Under the pieces are notes generated by a model. The model saw only the letters and a program-made list of their open reading frames with translations, was not told the DNA's origin and did not search any database. This document shows positions 34,501 through 46,604 of a stretch of 64,000 bases of DNA, piece after piece (position 1 is the stretch's first letter; each line of letters opens with the position of its first letter). The DNA comes from Pantoea sp. Nvir (GTDB taxonomy: Bacteria; Pseudomonadota; Gammaproteobacteria; Enterobacterales; Enterobacteriaceae). The DNA lies in contig NZ_SZZW01000004.1 of the NCBI RefSeq assembly GCF_009829915.1, positions 86,048 through 150,047 on the forward strand, given 5' to 3'. Made by a program: the position numbers and the translations under genes.

Positions 34501-35232
34501 ATGGCAATTATTTCCATGCGTGAAATGCTTAAGGCCGGTGTTCACTTTGGTCATCAGACCCGTTACTGGAACCCTAAAATGAGGCTGTTTATATTTGGTT
34601 CACGTAACAAAGTTCATATTATAAACCTTGAAAAAACCGTGCCCATGTTTAACAACGCACTGGCTGAGCTGAGTAAAATTTCTTCCCGTAAGGGCAAGAT
34701 CCTGTTCGTCGGTACTAAGCGTGCTGCTAGCGAAGCTATAAAAGAAGCTGCACTCAGCTGCGATCAGTTCTTCGTAAACCACCGTTGGCTCGGTGGTATG
34801 CTAACTAATTGGAAAACTGTTCGTCAGTCAATTAAACGTCTAAAAGAACTTGAGATTCAATCTCAGGATGGCACTTTTGACAAATTAACCAAAAAAGAAG
34901 CGCTAATGCGTGGTCGCGAACTGGGAAAGTTGGAAAACAGCCTAGGCGGTATTAAAGATATGGCCGGGTTACCAGACGCTCTGTTCGTGATCGGTGCCGA
35001 TCACGAAAACATCGCCATAAAGGAAGCCAATAACTTAGGGATCCCAGTCTTTGCTATAGTTGATACTAATTCTGATCCGGATGGTGTTAACTTTGTTATC
35101 CCCGGTAACGACGATGCAATCCGTGCTATTAGTCTATATTTAACTGCTGTTGCCACTGCCATTCGTGAAGGAGGTGGTTCACAGAGTTTGGCTGAGCAGG
35201 CGGCTGAAGAAGCTTCTTTAAAAGACTCTTAA
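34501..35232 (+). CDS. rpsB: 30S ribosomal protein S2
   Basis: S2 is a late-assembling protein of the small ribosomal subunit. The 243-residue product is two longer than E. coli S2. Family segments include [59 protein letters not shown] and the C-terminal [27 protein letters not shown] chose ATG 34501, which has AGAGGT seven bases upstream and gives the same N-terminus as E. coli; an upstream in-frame ATG at 34450 lies inside the leader. It is followed by tsf and begins the densely packed, well-conserved block of this window. Confidence 0.98.
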   Translation: MAIISMREMLKAGVHFGHQTRYWNPKMRLFIFGSRNKVHIINLEKTVPMFNNALAELSKISSRKGKILFVGTKRAASEAIKEAALSCDQFFVNHRWLGGMLTNWKTVRQSIKRLKELEIQSQDGTFDKLTKKEALMRGRELGKLENSLGGIKDMAGLPDALFVIGADHENIAIKEANNLGIPVFAIVDTNSDPDGVNFVIPGNDDAIRAISLYLTAVATAIREGGGSQSLAEQAAEEASLKDS

Positions 35233-35404
35233 TGGAGCCCCTTGAGGCAGCAAACGTAATCATCTATTAAGAGGTAGGTTTTACTCCTTTATTTTTGTTA
35301 TAAAACTGTTACCCTGCGTTTCAGGCAAGTAAAACAGACAACCTTTTCATAAAAGGTGACCCTTAGTGCGTGAGCACATAAAAGTACGAACTGAGGATTT
35401 TAGA

Positions 35405-36256
35405 ATGACTAAAATTACCGCCGTACTGGTAAAGGAACTACGCGAGCGTACTGGTGCAGGCATGATGGAATGTAAAAAAGCTCTTACTAAAGCAAATGGT
35501 GATATTGAGCTGGCGATTGAAGACATGCGTAAGTGCGGTGTCATCAAAGCGGCGAAAAAATCTATTAACGTGGCGGCAGCCGGTGTAATAAAAACTAAAA
35601 TCGACGGCAACTATGGCGTTATTTTAGAAATAAATTGTGAGACTGACTTTGTAGCGAAAGATGCTAACTTTCAGACATTTGCAGATAAAGTATTAAACGT
35701 CGCAATTGCTGAATGTATCACCGATATTGAATTGCTAAAAGCAAAATTCGAAGAAGAGCGTGTAGCACTAGTCACGAGAATCTGCGAGAATATTAATATT
35801 CGTCGTCTTTCTATGTTGGAAGGCGAGCAGCTGGGTACTTATTTGCACGGTACGCGTATTGGCGTACTGATCTCTGCAAAAGGCGCGGATGACAAGCTAG
35901 TCAAACAGATTGCTATGCACATCGCCGCCAGCAAACCGGAATTTATCAAGCCAGAAGATGTTTCGGCTGATGTAATTAAGAAAGAGTACCAAATTCAGCT
36001 TGACATTGCGATGCAGTCTGGGAAGACGAAAGAGATTGCTGAGAAGATAGTTGAAGGCCGGATGAAAAAATTCACTGGTGAAGTGTCGTTGATTGGTCAG
36101 GCTTTTGTTATCGACCCTAGCAATACCGTTGGCTTCGTGCTTAAAGAAAAAGGGGCTGAAATCATTAATTTCGTTCGCTTTGAAGTGGGTGAAGGTATTC
36201 AGAAAATTGAAAGTAATTTCCTAGCTGAAGTAGCAGCCATGTCTAAGCAGATTTAA
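35405..36256 (+). CDS. tsf: translation elongation factor Ts
   Basis: EF-Ts is the nucleotide exchange factor that recycles EF-Tu. The 283-residue product is identical in length to E. coli EF-Ts. The N-terminal domain has [20 protein letters not shown], followed by the EF-Tu-contacting TDFVAKD and the core ending in [13 protein letters not shown] placed the start at 35405, with GAGG nine bases upstream; an earlier in-frame GTG/ATG region from 35366 is not conserved. The 172-base gap to rpsB shows no strong terminator, so cotranscription is likely. Confidence 0.98.
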   Translation: MTKITAVLVKELRERTGAGMMECKKALTKANGDIELAIEDMRKCGVIKAAKKSINVAAAGVIKTKIDGNYGVILEINCETDFVAKDANFQTFADKVLNVAIAECITDIELLKAKFEEERVALVTRICENINIRRLSMLEGEQLGTYLHGTRIGVLISAKGADDKLVKQIAMHIAASKPEFIKPEDVSADVIKKEYQIQLDIAMQSGKTKEIAEKIVEGRMKKFTGEVSLIGQAFVIDPSNTVGFVLKEKGAEIINFVRFEVGEGIQKIESNFLAEVAAMSKQI

Positions 36257-36408
36257 TGTTGTGAGATAACCGCTAGAAAACAGTTCTTTTTATTCTGCTA
36301 GCCGCAGCAGATAATTTTGTCTTATGTCGGTAGTAAATTGAGGAGTGCTCAGCGGATGATCAATCAAGTGTACCTTCTTCCTTTTATGTCTTTTAAGAAG
36401 AATGAACC

Positions 36409-37134
36409 ATGACGAAAAACGCAAAACCTGTATATCAACGTATACTATTGAAACTGAGTGGTGAAGCACTACAAGGTGATGAAGGTTTTGGTATCAATGC
36501 AAGCGTTCTTAATCGCATGGCGCAGGAGATAAAAGAACTGGTTGAGTCGGGTGTTCAGGTAGGTGTAGTTATTGGTGGTGGTAACCTATTTCGTGGCGCA
36601 GGTTTGGCAATGGCAGGTATGAATCGTGTTGTAGGCGATCATATGGGCATGTTAGCGACCGTGATGAATGGCTTAGCAATGCGTGATGCGCTGCACCGTA
36701 CCTATGTTAATGTACGCCTTATGTCATCCATTTCCCTAAATGGCGTGTGTGACAACTATAGTTGGATTGAAGCGATAAGCCTACTACGTAATAACTGCGT
36801 GGTAATTTTCTCTGCCGGCACTGGAAATCCATTCTTTACTACAGATTCGGCAGCATGCTTGCGTGGGATTGAAATAAAAGCAGACGTAGTGCTAAAAGCA
36901 ACCAAAGTTGACGGCGTCTACTCAGACGATCCACTTAAAAAACCAGATGCAATGTTGTATAATCAAATCTCATATGATGAAGTTTTGGAAAAAGATCTAA
37001 AAGTAATGGATTTAACAGCCTTTACACTAGCACGTGATCATCAGCTGCCGATCCGTATATTTAATATGAATAAACTTGGCGCATTACGTCGCATTATCAT
37101 GGGTGAAAAAGAAGGTACCCTTATTACATATTAA
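36409..37134 (+). CDS. pyrH: uridylate kinase
   Basis: PyrH phosphorylates UMP to UDP, feeding RNA, DNA and the UDP-sugars needed for lipid A and peptidoglycan. The 241-residue product matches E. coli PyrH in length. The amino acid kinase motifs [48 protein letters not shown] and [10 protein letters not shown] are present. It follows tsf after 152 bases and precedes frr, in the same order as in E. coli. Confidence 0.98.
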   Translation: MTKNAKPVYQRILLKLSGEALQGDEGFGINASVLNRMAQEIKELVESGVQVGVVIGGGNLFRGAGLAMAGMNRVVGDHMGMLATVMNGLAMRDALHRTYVNVRLMSSISLNGVCDNYSWIEAISLLRNNCVVIFSAGTGNPFFTTDSAACLRGIEIKADVVLKATKVDGVYSDDPLKKPDAMLYNQISYDEVLEKDLKVMDLTAFTLARDHQLPIRIFNMNKLGALRRIIMGEKEGTLITY

Positions 37135-37280
37135 TACTTAAGGTAAGATAAATAAGGTGTATTTTATGTTAGAGCGTTAGGTGCCACCTACTTTCTTACT
37201 ATTTAGGCTAATCACTTAACGGCGTTACCCTTTCGTCATCGTCGGAAGGGATAGGTTAAACCTCATCAAAGGGTTTTAAC

Positions 37281-37841
37281 GTGATTAACAAAATCAAAAA
37301 AGATACTAAAATACGTATGGACAGATACGTCGAAGCATTTAAAAACAGTATTAGTAAAGTGCACACTGGTCGTGCTTCGCCTTCACTTCTCGACAGTATT
37401 ATCGTTAAATACTACGGCACACCTACACCGCTGCGTCAGCTCGCTTCTGTGACTGTAGAAGACTCCCGCACGTTGAAGATTAACGTGTTCGACCTCTCGA
37501 TGGTCACAGCAGTAGAAAAAGCTATTATGGCTTCCAATCTCAGCCTGCACCCAAGGTCAGCAGGTACCGATATCCATGTTCTACTGCCTATTTTAACCGA
37601 GGAACGCCGTAAAGATTTGATTAAAATTGTACGTGCAGAAGCTGAGCAAAGTCGTGTTTCCGTACGTAATGTGCGTCGTGATGCCAACGACAAAGTTAAA
37701 AAAGTTTTATTGAAAAATAAAGATATCAGCGAGGATGAAGAGCGGCGTACTCAGGAAGAGATTCAGAAAATGACCGATGCAGACATCAAAAATATCGATT
37801 CGCTGCTGGCCGAAAAAGAGAGGGAGTTGATGGAGTTCTGA
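37281..37841 (+). CDS. frr: ribosome recycling factor
   Basis: RRF, with EF-G, splits the post-termination ribosome. The 186-residue product (185 in E. coli) has [13 protein letters not shown], the hinge-region [33 protein letters not shown] and [17 protein letters not shown]. The start codon is GTG with AAAGGG upstream; frr also uses GTG in E. coli. Between pyrH and frr lies an imperfect hairpin at about 37227-37250 (CCCTT with AAGGG). A strong terminator follows the gene. Confidence 0.98.
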   Translation: MINKIKKDTKIRMDRYVEAFKNSISKVHTGRASPSLLDSIIVKYYGTPTPLRQLASVTVEDSRTLKINVFDLSMVTAVEKAIMASNLSLHPRSAGTDIHVLLPILTEERRKDLIKIVRAEAEQSRVSVRNVRRDANDKVKKVLLKNKDISEDEERRTQEEIQKMTDADIKNIDSLLAEKERELMEF

Positions 37842-37882
37842 GTCTTATTAGTTTTTCTCTTTACCTAAAGGGGTCTGGTATA

Positions 37883-37934
37883 AAAACGCCGTTCAGAGCT
37901 ATGTTCATTGTGAATATAGCTCTAGCGGCGTTTT
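37883..37934 (+). terminator. strong intrinsic terminator after frr
   Basis: AAAACGCCG and CGGCGTTTT, with the inner arms AGAGCTAT and ATAGCTCT, form a long two-part stem ending in TTTT, 42 bases after the frr stop. The A-run before it makes it usable on both strands. It separates the rpsB-frr group from dxr. Confidence 0.85.
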
Positions 37935-37989
37935 ACATTATGCTTCCATGAAAACGGATAAATTCGAAGACTTTATAAGGTAAAGCTTA

Positions 37990-39192
37990 ATGAAGCGATT
38001 AACTTTGCTGGGTTCCACTGGTTCGATCGGCGCTAGCACGTTATCAGTGGTACGCGCCAATCCTGAACTTTATAAAATTACTGCGCTGGTCGCTGGGCAA
38101 AATGTCTCGCTGATGGCGGAACAGTGTCAGGTTTTTCAACCGCGTTATGCGGCTATGGCGGATGAAGCATCCGCACAGTCGCTTCATGAAAAATTGAAAG
38201 CATTAAACGTATCAACCGAAGTACTCTGTGGGCTACAAGCTGCCTGCGAGCTAGCAGCGCTTGGCGAGGTCGATCAAGTAATGGCAGCCATTGTCGGCGC
38301 ATCGGGTTTGCTGCCGACAATGGCTGCCATTCGTGCTGGGAAAAGTGTGTTACTCGCCAATAAAGAATCCCTTGTTACCTGTGGTCTTTTATTTATGAAG
38401 GCGGCACGCCATCATGCGGCTCAGTTGTTACCTGTGGACAGCGAACACAATGCAATTTTTCAGAGTTTACCTGCTTCTATACAGCATCAGTTAGGATACG
38501 CTGATCTTAGAAAAAATGGGATTGAGTCTATTATTCTTACAGGATCGGGTGGTCCTTTTCGCGACATACCTCTAGCAGAACTAGTGAAGATGTCGCCCGA
38601 TCAAGCTTGCGCGCATCCGAATTGGTCGATGGGAAGTAAAATCTCTGTCGATTCGGCCACTATGATGAATAAAGGTCTCGAATATATTGAAGCGCGTTGG
38701 TTATTTAACGCTACTGCTACACAAATGGAGGTGATCTTGCATCCGCAGTCAATAATTCATTCCATGGTGCGCTACTGCGATGGCAGTGTATTGGCTCAGC
38801 TTGGTTCACCGGATATGCGCACTCCTATTGCACATTGCATGGCCTGGCCCGCGCGTATTTCGGCTGGTGTAACACCGCTAGACTTTACCAGTATGTCTGC
38901 GCTTACTTTCTCTGAACCCGACTTCGTCCGCTATCCTTGCTTAAGACTAGCTATTGAAGCGTGTGAGGTAGGACAAGCGGCAATTATTACGCTCAGTGCA
39001 GCCAATGAAGTTGCGGTGACGGCCTTTTTAGACAAACAGATTCGATTTACTGACATCGCGGCTCTTAACAGTGAGATACTATCGGCTCAAGCGTTTCCCG
39101 AACCAGATTCAGTAGATGCCGTATTGGAAATTGACCAAGCCGCACGTACCAAAGCAACAGAGACATTACCACGTTTCGTGACATTGCGTTAA
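37990..39192 (+). CDS. dxr: 1-deoxy-D-xylulose 5-phosphate reductoisomerase
   Basis: Dxr (IspC) makes 2-C-methylerythritol 4-phosphate with NADPH, the committed step of non-mevalonate isoprenoid synthesis. The 400-residue product has the NADPH-binding [11 protein letters not shown] at the N-terminus, [10 protein letters not shown], the metal- and substrate-binding [47 protein letters not shown] and [10 protein letters not shown]. It supplies the precursors used by UppS, encoded next. Its ATG has AAGG upstream. Length agrees with E. coli (398). Confidence 0.98.
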   Translation: MKRLTLLGSTGSIGASTLSVVRANPELYKITALVAGQNVSLMAEQCQVFQPRYAAMADEASAQSLHEKLKALNVSTEVLCGLQAACELAALGEVDQVMAAIVGASGLLPTMAAIRAGKSVLLANKESLVTCGLLFMKAARHHAAQLLPVDSEHNAIFQSLPASIQHQLGYADLRKNGIESIILTGSGGPFRDIPLAELVKMSPDQACAHPNWSMGSKISVDSATMMNKGLEYIEARWLFNATATQMEVILHPQSIIHSMVRYCDGSVLAQLGSPDMRTPIAHCMAWPARISAGVTPLDFTSMSALTFSEPDFVRYPCLRLAIEACEVGQAAIITLSAANEVAVTAFLDKQIRFTDIAALNSEILSAQAFPEPDSVDAVLEIDQAARTKATETLPRFVTLR

Positions 39193-39254
39193 TTCAAGCA
39201 GCTATTTATTCTCATGTAGTAATCGTTGTATAATGACTAGGTTGCGTTCCGATG

Positions 39255-39285
39255 CACCTCGCCTTTTTAAGAGAAAGGCGAGGTG
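39255..39285 (+). terminator. perfect 12-bp hairpin between dxr and uppS
   Basis: CACCTCGCCTTT pairs exactly with AAAGGCGAGGTG around a 7-base loop, 63 bases after the dxr stop and 63 before the uppS start. No T-run follows on either strand, so it may be an attenuator or an mRNA stability element rather than a full terminator. Confidence 0.6.
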
Positions 39286-39347
39286 GGTACCGAGGCAATA
39301 TATTCAGAAACTAAAGCATTTCTGATAATAGGAATTAATGACGCATT

Positions 39348-40100
39348 ATGTTGTCTAATACACATAGAACGAACAATAATCAGCAGGAAATTGTGCCGCG
39401 TCATATTGCCATTATTATGGATGGCAACGGTCGTTGGGCTAAAAATCAGGGGAAAATGCGTATTGCCGGCCATAAGGCAGGCATAAAGGCTGTGCGTCGT
39501 TCTATCAGTTTTGCAGTTATCAATAATATTGAAGCACTTACTCTCTACGCTTTTAGCAGTGAAAACTGGAGTCGACCAGCCCAAGAAATCACGGCGCTGA
39601 TGAGGCTATTCGTTCGGGCTCTCGATAGCGGAATAAAAAGCCTACACGAACATAACGTGCGTGTCCGTATTATAGGTGATATGAGCCGTTTTAGTAATCT
39701 TATTCAGGAGCGTATTCGTTACGTTGAGAAATTAACTCAGCAAAATAGTGGACTCATTCTCAATATCGCTGCTAATTATGGAGGACGTTGGGATATTATT
39801 CAAGGAGTTAAAAAACTTGCAGAACAAGTTAAGAACGGATTGTTGCGTCCAGAAAAGATCACTGAAGAAATACTATCTATGCATCTTTGCATACAGGAAC
39901 TTGTTCCAGTGGATTTAGTGATAAGAACTGGGGGAGAACATCGGATTAGTAACTTCCTGTTGTGGCAAATTGCCTATGCTGAGTTGTATTTTACAGACGT
40001 TTTATGGCCTGATTTTAATGAACACGCTTTTAAAGGTGCGTTGAATGCATTTTCTCTTCGGGAACGTCGTTTTGGTGGTACCGCCCCAGGCGGTGTCTGA
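39348..40100 (+). CDS. uppS: undecaprenyl diphosphate synthase
   Basis: UppS (IspU) extends farnesyl diphosphate to the C55 lipid carrier for peptidoglycan. The 250-residue product has the catalytic Asp 25 in IAIIMDGNGRWAK, then YAFSSENWSRP, NIAANYGGRWDI, DLVIRTGGEHRISNFLLWQIAYAE and LWPDF. Substrate-binding Arg and Glu residues of the family are present. It is followed by cdsA after 18 bases. E. coli UppS has 253 residues. Confidence 0.98.
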   Translation: MLSNTHRTNNNQQEIVPRHIAIIMDGNGRWAKNQGKMRIAGHKAGIKAVRRSISFAVINNIEALTLYAFSSENWSRPAQEITALMRLFVRALDSGIKSLHEHNVRVRIIGDMSRFSNLIQERIRYVEKLTQQNSGLILNIAANYGGRWDIIQGVKKLAEQVKNGLLRPEKITEEILSMHLCIQELVPVDLVIRTGGEHRISNFLLWQIAYAELYFTDVLWPDFNEHAFKGALNAFSLRERRFGGTAPGGV

Positions 40101-40118
40101 GTAAACGTGGGGTAACCT

Positions 40119-40967
40119 TTGTTAATGTCTCGTCTGATTGTTGCACTCATTCTAATACCATTAGTTATTGGGGGGTTATTCTGGTTACCTCCTGTTGGTT
40201 TTGCGATTACGATAATGATTATCTGTATGCTGGGAGCATGGGAATGGGGCCAACTAGCTGGTATAGCACCGCGGCAGCGTATCTTACTGCCTATATTGTA
40301 CGGTCTGCTGCTAACAGCAATGCTCTTTACTCTACACTTTGACCAGCGTGACATACATCTGATGAAGGTTGCCCCCTTGATTTGGCTGGCATGGTGGGTG
40401 GTGGCGCTATGCTTAGTGCTCTCCTATCCAAAATCAGCATCCTTGTGGCGCCATTCACGTTCTTTACGCTTGTGTTTTGGTATGCTCACACTTACCCCTT
40501 TTTTTTGGGGGATGATAGCTCTCCGTCAATATTGCTACAACAGAGATCACTATATCGGTTCATGGTGGCTGCTTTTTATCATGTTTATGGTCTGGGGAAC
40601 AGATTCAGGAGCCTACATATTTGGTAAATTGTTCGGGCAACATAAATTAGCGCCAAAAGTATCGCCAAGAAAAACTTGGGAAGGTTTTTGGGGAGGTATT
40701 ACTTCCTCAGTGCTGTTAGCTTGGCTATTTACCATCTTTACGCCATTGAATATTTCTGCCAGGACATTGATGGTTTTCACCTTATTAGCACCGCTTTCTT
40801 CGGTATTAGGCGACCTGACAGAAAGTATGTTTAAACGTGAAGCGAAAATTAAAGACAGTAGTAACTTGATTCCGGGTCATGGCGGAATTCTAGATCGAAT
40901 CGACAGTTTGACTGCCGCGGTACCAGTTTTTGCCTGTTTACTGTTGCTAGTGTTCCATACCCTCTGA
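40119..40967 (+). CDS. cdsA: phosphatidate cytidylyltransferase
   Basis: CdsA makes CDP-diacylglycerol, the precursor of all major phospholipids, in the inner membrane. The 282-residue product is very hydrophobic with about eight membrane segments and carries the family signature SMFKREAKIKDSSNLIPGHGGILDRIDSL near the C-terminus. I chose TTG 40119: GGGG lies six bases upstream and the N-terminus then matches E. coli MLKYRLI position for position. ATG 40125 is the alternative but has poorer spacing. The gene is 12 bases before rseP. Confidence 0.96.
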   Translation: MLMSRLIVALILIPLVIGGLFWLPPVGFAITIMIICMLGAWEWGQLAGIAPRQRILLPILYGLLLTAMLFTLHFDQRDIHLMKVAPLIWLAWWVVALCLVLSYPKSASLWRHSRSLRLCFGMLTLTPFFWGMIALRQYCYNRDHYIGSWWLLFIMFMVWGTDSGAYIFGKLFGQHKLAPKVSPRKTWEGFWGGITSSVLLAWLFTIFTPLNISARTLMVFTLLAPLSSVLGDLTESMFKREAKIKDSSNLIPGHGGILDRIDSLTAAVPVFACLLLLVFHTL

Positions 40968-40979
40968 GGACAGGCGTAG

Positions 40980-42329
40980 ATGCTAAGTATGCTGTGGAGT
41001 TTTGTCGCCTTTATTATTGCTATTGGAGTGCTGATTACAGTCCATGAGTGTGGACACTTTTTGGTGGCACGTAGCTGCGGTGTGCGTGTAGAGGGTTTTT
41101 CGATTGGGTTTGGCAAGGCAATCTGGCACTGCCGAGATCGTCGTGGCACTAAATATGTTATCGCGATGATCCCGCTTGGGGGATATGTAAAAATGCTCGA
41201 CGAGCGAACACAAAATGTTCCTCCTGAGATATGCCATCAAGCATTTAACAACAAAGCAGTCTGGCAGCGTGCTTCAATTATTGCCGCTGGTCCCGTTGCT
41301 AATTTTATTTTTGCTGTATTTGCTTACTGGATCGTTTTTCTCTATGGCGTACCTGGTATAAGACCGGTAGTCGGAGAAATTTTGAACGATTCTGTGGCAG
41401 AGAAAGCGCAAATTATCAGCGGGATGGAACTTAAAGCGGTAGATGGTATCGAAACGGCTGACTGGGATGCTGTACGTATGGCGCTAATTAACAAAATCGG
41501 TGCTACACACACTGTACTGACTATCTCTAACTTTGGCGAAAAAACGACGCAGCAGAAGGAAGTGGACCTACAGAAATGGGTCTTCGATCTAGACAAAGAA
41601 GATCCAATTCTAGCACTTGGCATTCGACCATACGGTCCTAAAATTGAAACTACACTGACTGAAGTTCAGGAAAATTCGCCAGCAAGCGTCGCTGGGTTAC
41701 AAGCAGGTGATAGGATCATTAAAGTCGATGGTCAGCTTTTAACACAATGGCAAACTTTTGTCACACAAGTACGGGATCATCCAGGTAAAAATATGGATCT
41801 AGAAATTGATCGCAGCGGTGAGGTATTACATTTAACTTTAACGCCTCAAGCTAGGTTAGGCGCAAAGCTAGAAGGTTTTGCAGGAGTAGTCCCGCATGTT
41901 ATACCGTTACCGAACGCATATAAAATAATAAAGCAGTATGACATATTTGCAGCTATTAGTCAGGCTAGCCAAAAAACTTGGCAACTAATGAAATTAACTC
42001 TTTCCATGTTGTATAAATTAATGAACGGTGATGTAAAGATTAATAACCTTAGCGGTCCGATTTCAATTGCGCAAGGTGCAGGATTATCTGCAGAATACGG
42101 GATGATTTATTATTTGATGTTTTTGGCGTTGATTAGCGTTAACCTTGGAATTATTAACCTTTTCCCTTTGCCTGTGTTAGATGGTGGACATTTGCTTTTT
42201 TTGGCGATAGAAAAGATGAAAGGTGGGCCCGTGTCCGAGAGAGTTCAAAACTTCAGTTATCGTATTGGCTCAATACTGCTGGTGTTATTAATGGGGCTTG
42301 CACTTTTCAATGATTTTTCACGTCTGTAA
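40980..42329 (+). CDS. rseP: site-2 zinc metalloprotease RseP
   Basis: RseP cleaves the anti-sigma factor RseA within the membrane, releasing sigma-E during envelope stress; it also clears signal peptide remnants. The 449-residue product has the zinc motif HECGH (22-26) in the first membrane segment, two periplasmic PDZ domains (about 115-310), and the second zinc ligand region [11 protein letters not shown] near the C-terminus. Length and ends match E. coli RseP (450). Its retention, with bamA, skp and degP, suggests that the envelope-stress pathway still works at least in part. Confidence 0.98.
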   Translation: MLSMLWSFVAFIIAIGVLITVHECGHFLVARSCGVRVEGFSIGFGKAIWHCRDRRGTKYVIAMIPLGGYVKMLDERTQNVPPEICHQAFNNKAVWQRASIIAAGPVANFIFAVFAYWIVFLYGVPGIRPVVGEILNDSVAEKAQIISGMELKAVDGIETADWDAVRMALINKIGATHTVLTISNFGEKTTQQKEVDLQKWVFDLDKEDPILALGIRPYGPKIETTLTEVQENSPASVAGLQAGDRIIKVDGQLLTQWQTFVTQVRDHPGKNMDLEIDRSGEVLHLTLTPQARLGAKLEGFAGVVPHVIPLPNAYKIIKQYDIFAAISQASQKTWQLMKLTLSMLYKLMNGDVKINNLSGPISIAQGAGLSAEYGMIYYLMFLALISVNLGIINLFPLPVLDGGHLLFLAIEKMKGGPVSERVQNFSYRIGSILLVLLMGLALFNDFSRL

Positions 42330-42381
42330 TAGTTGGAAAGAACACAGGCGCAGGATATGCTAGGAAAATGCGTAATAGACG

Positions 42382-44814
42382 ATGGCGATAAAAAAGTTGT
42401 GTATATCCTTGCTGCTTTTTTTTAGCAGCACCACTGTTTATGGTACAGATGATTCCATAATAGATGATTTCGTGATAAAAGATATTCATTTCAAAGGATT
42501 ACAGCGAGTTAGTATAGGCTCAATTCTGCTGAGCATGCCGGTAAGGATTGGTGATGAAGTGAATAATGAGGATATTAAAGATACTGTTTTCTCGTTATTT
42601 TCCACCGGAAACTTTGATGATGTTCAAGTCTTACGCGATAATGACACGCTTATTGTTCAAGTTAAAGAACGCCCTACTATTGCCAGCATTAGATTTACCG
42701 GCAATAGAGGAGTAAAAAAAGAAAACCTCAAGAAGAATCTTGAGGTTTTCGGCGTACGTGTGGGCGAAGTGCTCGACCGTACCATGCTATCTTCAATTGA
42801 GAAAGGACTTGAAGATTTCTACTATAGCGTGGGTAAATATTCCACTAAAGTAAGAGTGAAGGTTAGACCGTTACCGCGCAATCGTGTAGCGCTAAATCTG
42901 ATATTTACAGAAGGTATTTCTGCCAAAATTCAGCAAATAAATTTTGTTGGTAACGAAACTTTTAGTTCACAAATACTGCGCACCCGCTTTCAGTTACGTG
43001 ATGAAGTTCCATGGTGGAATATGATAAGTGATCGTCATTATCAGAAGCAGAAACTGGTGGGTGATCTTGAACGCTTACGTAGTTTCTACCTTGATCGCGG
43101 TTATGCTCGTTTCAGCATCACTTCGGCGCAGGTTACTTTAGAGCCTAATAAAAAAAGCCTCTATGTTACACTAGGTATTTTCGAGGGAGAACAGTACAAA
43201 ATTTCTGGAGTTGTTATCGATGGCAATACGGCAGGTCACTTGGCAGAAATTAAGCGTTTAACAAAAATTCCATTGGGCAAACTCTATAACGCTAGTAAAG
43301 TAAGTCAAATAGAAGAGTCTATCAAGAAATTGCTGGGGCGCTATGGTTACATTTATCCAAGCGTGATAACACGGCCGCAAGTTAGTATAAGTAAGAAAAC
43401 TGTAAATCTGCATATCAGCATAGATGCCGGCAACCGCTACTATGTGCATAAAGTGCGCTTTAAAGGGAATAACATTTCGAAAGACACGGTACTGCGTCGC
43501 GAGATGCGTCAGATGGAAGGTGCATGGCTGGGCAGCGACTTAGTAGAAAAAGGTAAAAACCGACTTTACCGTACCAGCTATTTTGACAATGTGGATGTTG
43601 ACATCCAACGAGTGCCAGGATTGTCCAACCAAGTTGACGTGATTTACAAGGTAACAGAACGCAATACTGGCAACCTTAAATTCGGCATGGGATATGGTAC
43701 TGGAAGCGGTCTCACTTTTCAGATCGGTTTAGCTCAGGATAACTGGTTAGGTACTGGCAACAAGGTAAGCCTCACCGGCGTCAGAAACAACTATCAGACC
43801 TATGTTGAGCTATCAGAAACTGATCCATACGTGACGGTGCACGGCGTTAGTTTTGGAAATCGCGTTTTCTATAATAAATTTAAAGCAAATGAAGCGCAAC
43901 TATCCGACTATTCTAACGAGAGTTACGGAATGGATAGCACGTTAGGCTTTCCAATTAATGAAAATAATACTCTGCGTTTAGGGTTAGGCTACGTGCATAA
44001 TGGCCTCTCTAATATGAAGCCGCAGGTGGCGATGCGCCGCTACTTCGAATCCGTTAACAATAATGAGAAATTTAAAGAAGAAAGGAAATTCTTTACAAAT
44101 GATGCCACCTTTAACTACGGGTGGACGTATAGCACCTTGGATCGCCCCTTCTTCCCTAATATGGGTCACTGGGTTAACCTAAGCAGTAAAATCACGATTC
44201 CAGGATCAGATAATAGTTTCTATAGAGCAATGCTGGATACCCATCAGTATATATCGCTTACAAAAGATCATTCTTGGGTACTGCTAGGTCGTGGTCGAAT
44301 TGGTTATGGCGATGGTCTAGGTGGCAAACAGATGCCTTTTTATGAGAACTTTTACGCAGGTGGAACCAGCACAGTACGCGGCTTCCGATCCAACACTATC
44401 GGTCCGAAAGCAGCTTATTATTACACTGCGTTGTCGAAATGTTTTCAGAACAATAAGGATCTCTTCTTATGTAAGTCAAGCGATGCGGTAGGAGGAGATG
44501 CCGTAGCGGTTGCCAGCCTAGAACTGCTTACTTTTCCACCGTTCCTGAGCGATAAATATTCACATTCAGTGCGTACTTCGCTGTTCGTGGATGCCGGGAC
44601 TGTTTGGGATACCAAATGGCAAAATACGATTGCAACCTCTGCAGCTGGTATCCCAGATTATAGCAATCCAAACAATATACGCGTTTCGATTGGTGTTGCG
44701 CTACAGTGGATATCTCCAATGGGACCGCTAATCTTCTCCTATGCACAGCCAATCAAGAGAGCAGAAGGGGATAAATCAGAACAGTTTCAATTTTATATAG
44801 GCAAAACTTGGTAA
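42382..44814 (+). CDS. bamA: outer membrane protein assembly factor BamA
   Basis: BamA is the central channel that inserts beta-barrel proteins into the outer membrane. The 810-residue product is the same length as E. coli BamA. It has a signal peptide (about 1-21), five POTRA domains (about 24-420) and a C-terminal barrel; the conserved VRGF of loop 6 is in [10 protein letters not shown], and the chain ends in an aromatic residue (FYIGKTW), the usual barrel signal. POTRA and barrel appear complete. Its retention means that this symbiont still makes outer membrane proteins. Confidence 0.98.
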   Translation: MAIKKLCISLLLFFSSTTVYGTDDSIIDDFVIKDIHFKGLQRVSIGSILLSMPVRIGDEVNNEDIKDTVFSLFSTGNFDDVQVLRDNDTLIVQVKERPTIASIRFTGNRGVKKENLKKNLEVFGVRVGEVLDRTMLSSIEKGLEDFYYSVGKYSTKVRVKVRPLPRNRVALNLIFTEGISAKIQQINFVGNETFSSQILRTRFQLRDEVPWWNMISDRHYQKQKLVGDLERLRSFYLDRGYARFSITSAQVTLEPNKKSLYVTLGIFEGEQYKISGVVIDGNTAGHLAEIKRLTKIPLGKLYNASKVSQIEESIKKLLGRYGYIYPSVITRPQVSISKKTVNLHISIDAGNRYYVHKVRFKGNNISKDTVLRREMRQMEGAWLGSDLVEKGKNRLYRTSYFDNVDVDIQRVPGLSNQVDVIYKVTERNTGNLKFGMGYGTGSGLTFQIGLAQDNWLGTGNKVSLTGVRNNYQTYVELSETDPYVTVHGVSFGNRVFYNKFKANEAQLSDYSNESYGMDSTLGFPINENNTLRLGLGYVHNGLSNMKPQVAMRRYFESVNNNEKFKEERKFFTNDATFNYGWTYSTLDRPFFPNMGHWVNLSSKITIPGSDNSFYRAMLDTHQYISLTKDHSWVLLGRGRIGYGDGLGGKQMPFYENFYAGGTSTVRGFRSNTIGPKAAYYYTALSKCFQNNKDLFLCKSSDAVGGDAVAVASLELLTFPPFLSDKYSHSVRTSLFVDAGTVWDTKWQNTIATSAAGIPDYSNPNNIRVSIGVALQWISPMGPLIFSYAQPIKRAEGDKSEQFQFYIGKTW

Positions 44815-44925
44815 GGTTTCAAGCACAGCAGCACAATCTGAAATGTTCTTACCGAACTGCAGATGATGGTGTTCTCTAGTAAATACTGTGTCGTTGATAC
44901 AAACATTGATGGTAAGGAGTTTATA

Positions 44926-45423
44926 ATGAAAAAGTTGTTATGTGCTTCATGCCTTAGTCTTGCTTTAGCAGTTTCTACAGGTACTCAGGCTGCTGACAAA
45001 ATTGCAGTAGTCAACATGTCCAGTATTTTTCAACAGTTACCGCAACGTGCAACTGTTGCTAAACAATTAGAAAACGAATTCAAAGGACGTGCGACTGAAC
45101 TACAGATCCAGGAACGAGATCTACAAACCAAAATGCGGCGTCTGCAGCACAATCATTCAGCTATAAAGGCCAACGAGCGTAGTCGTATGGAAAAAGACAT
45201 TATATCTCAGCGCGAAGCCTTTTCCTCTAAAGCTCAGGCTTTTGAAGAAGATAACAGGCGTCGTCAAATAGAAGAACGTAATAAGATAATGAATCGTATT
45301 CAGGACGCCGTAAGGAAAGTAGCGAGAAAACAGGGTTATGAGGTAGTAATCGACGCTACTGCTGTAGCTTACGCATCTAATTCGAAAGATATTACCGCTG
45401 ATGTATTGAAACAGGTTAAATAA
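44926..45423 (+). CDS. skp: periplasmic chaperone Skp
   Basis: Skp holds unfolded outer membrane proteins in the periplasm and hands them to the Bam complex. The 165-residue product has a signal peptide ending in TGTQAA, then the coiled-coil arms and the C-terminal [13 protein letters not shown] identical to E. coli. I set the start at 44926, with AAGGAG eight bases upstream; an in-frame ATG at 44863 precedes that site. It lies 111 bases after bamA and three bases before lpxD, as in E. coli. Confidence 0.97.
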   Translation: MKKLLCASCLSLALAVSTGTQAADKIAVVNMSSIFQQLPQRATVAKQLENEFKGRATELQIQERDLQTKMRRLQHNHSAIKANERSRMEKDIISQREAFSSKAQAFEEDNRRRQIEERNKIMNRIQDAVRKVARKQGYEVVIDATAVAYASNSKDITADVLKQVK

Positions 45424-45426
45424 TTG

Positions 45427-46455
45427 ATGTCATTAATGCGATTGGCTGATTTGGCACAACAGTTTGATGCAGAATTATACGGAGATGGTGAGATTGCCAT
45501 CTCTAGTATTGCTTCTATGCAATCTGCCCAAACCGGCCAAATCACGTTTCTTAGTAACAGTCGCTACCGCGAGCAGCTTTTACAGTGTCGGGCATCAGCT
45601 GTGGTATTGACGGAAGCAGATATGAAGTGGTGTCATACAGCTGTACTAGTGGTGAAAAATCCTTATCTAACCTATGCACGCATGGCTCAGTTGTTGGATA
45701 CGACACCGCAGCCTGCGCAGAACATTGCGCCCAGTGCAGTGATCCATCCTAGTACAGTGCTGGGACAGCATGTCTCTATTGGTGCCAATGCAGTGATCGA
45801 ATCTGATGTTGTACTGGGTGATAACGTAATGATTGGTGCAGGCTGCTTTGTCGGTAAAAAAACTCGAATCGGCAATAACAGCCGTCTCTGGGCCAATGTC
45901 ACGATCTACCATGAAATTGAAATTGGTCGGAATTGTTTGATTCAGTCAGGTACGGTGATTGGTGCGGACGGATTCGGCTATGCTAACGATAATGGTAAGT
46001 GGGTGAAAATCCCTCAGCTTGGCGCTGTAATTATAGGTGATCACGTAGAAATTGGATCCTGTACTACCATTGATAGAGGTGCGTTGGATAACACTCTAAT
46101 CGGCAATGGTGTTATCATAGATAACCAGTGTCAAATTGCACATAATGTGGCCATTGGCGATAATACTGCAGTTGCAGGTGGTGTAATTATGGCGGGTAGT
46201 TTGAAGATTGGTCGATACTGTATTATTGGTGGCGCTAGCGTCATTAACGGTCACATGGAAATTTGTGATAAGGTGACTGTTACCGGCATGGGTATGGTTA
46301 TGCGGCCTATCACAGAGCCTGGAGTATACTCATCGGGTATTCCGCTTCAACCTAACAAAACTTGGCGTAAAACTGCAGCGTTGGTGATGCACATTGATGA
46401 TATGAGCAAGCGCTTAAAGGCCATAGAGCGAAAAATTAGTAGCAAAGACGAATAA
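45427..46455 (+). CDS. lpxD: UDP-3-O-acyl-glucosamine N-acyltransferase
   Basis: LpxD adds the second 3-hydroxyacyl chain in lipid A synthesis. The 342-residue product has the N-terminal uridine-binding domain ([32 protein letters not shown]), a long left-handed beta-helix of hexapeptide repeats, and the catalytic His in [20 protein letters not shown]. The ATG at 45427 aligns exactly with the E. coli start; a TTG one codon upstream is possible. It begins three bases after the skp stop. Confidence 0.98.
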   Translation: MSLMRLADLAQQFDAELYGDGEIAISSIASMQSAQTGQITFLSNSRYREQLLQCRASAVVLTEADMKWCHTAVLVVKNPYLTYARMAQLLDTTPQPAQNIAPSAVIHPSTVLGQHVSIGANAVIESDVVLGDNVMIGAGCFVGKKTRIGNNSRLWANVTIYHEIEIGRNCLIQSGTVIGADGFGYANDNGKWVKIPQLGAVIIGDHVEIGSCTTIDRGALDNTLIGNGVIIDNQCQIAHNVAIGDNTAVAGGVIMAGSLKIGRYCIIGGASVINGHMEICDKVTVTGMGMVMRPITEPGVYSSGIPLQPNKTWRKTAALVMHIDDMSKRLKAIERKISSKDE

Positions 46456-46526
46456 ATTTCATATATGTGTGACTTCTCTCTAATAAAAATTTCTAAGTAG
46501 GAAGTTAGGCGCCATCGAACAGATTT

Positions 46527-46563
46527 CGGCCTGCAGAGGATCGTATTGATACTATGCAGGCCG
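46527..46563 (+). promoter_or_regulatory. 9-bp perfect stem between lpxD and fabZ
   Basis: CGGCCTGCA and TGCAGGCCG pair exactly around a 19-base loop. It lies 41 bases before the fabZ start. A short TATTATT follows. It may be a terminator of the upstream group or a leader element for fabZ-lpxA-lpxB. Confidence 0.45.
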
Positions 46564-46604
46564 TATTATTGATGTCATCGTATTTTTAGGATAGGAAGAG
46601 TATT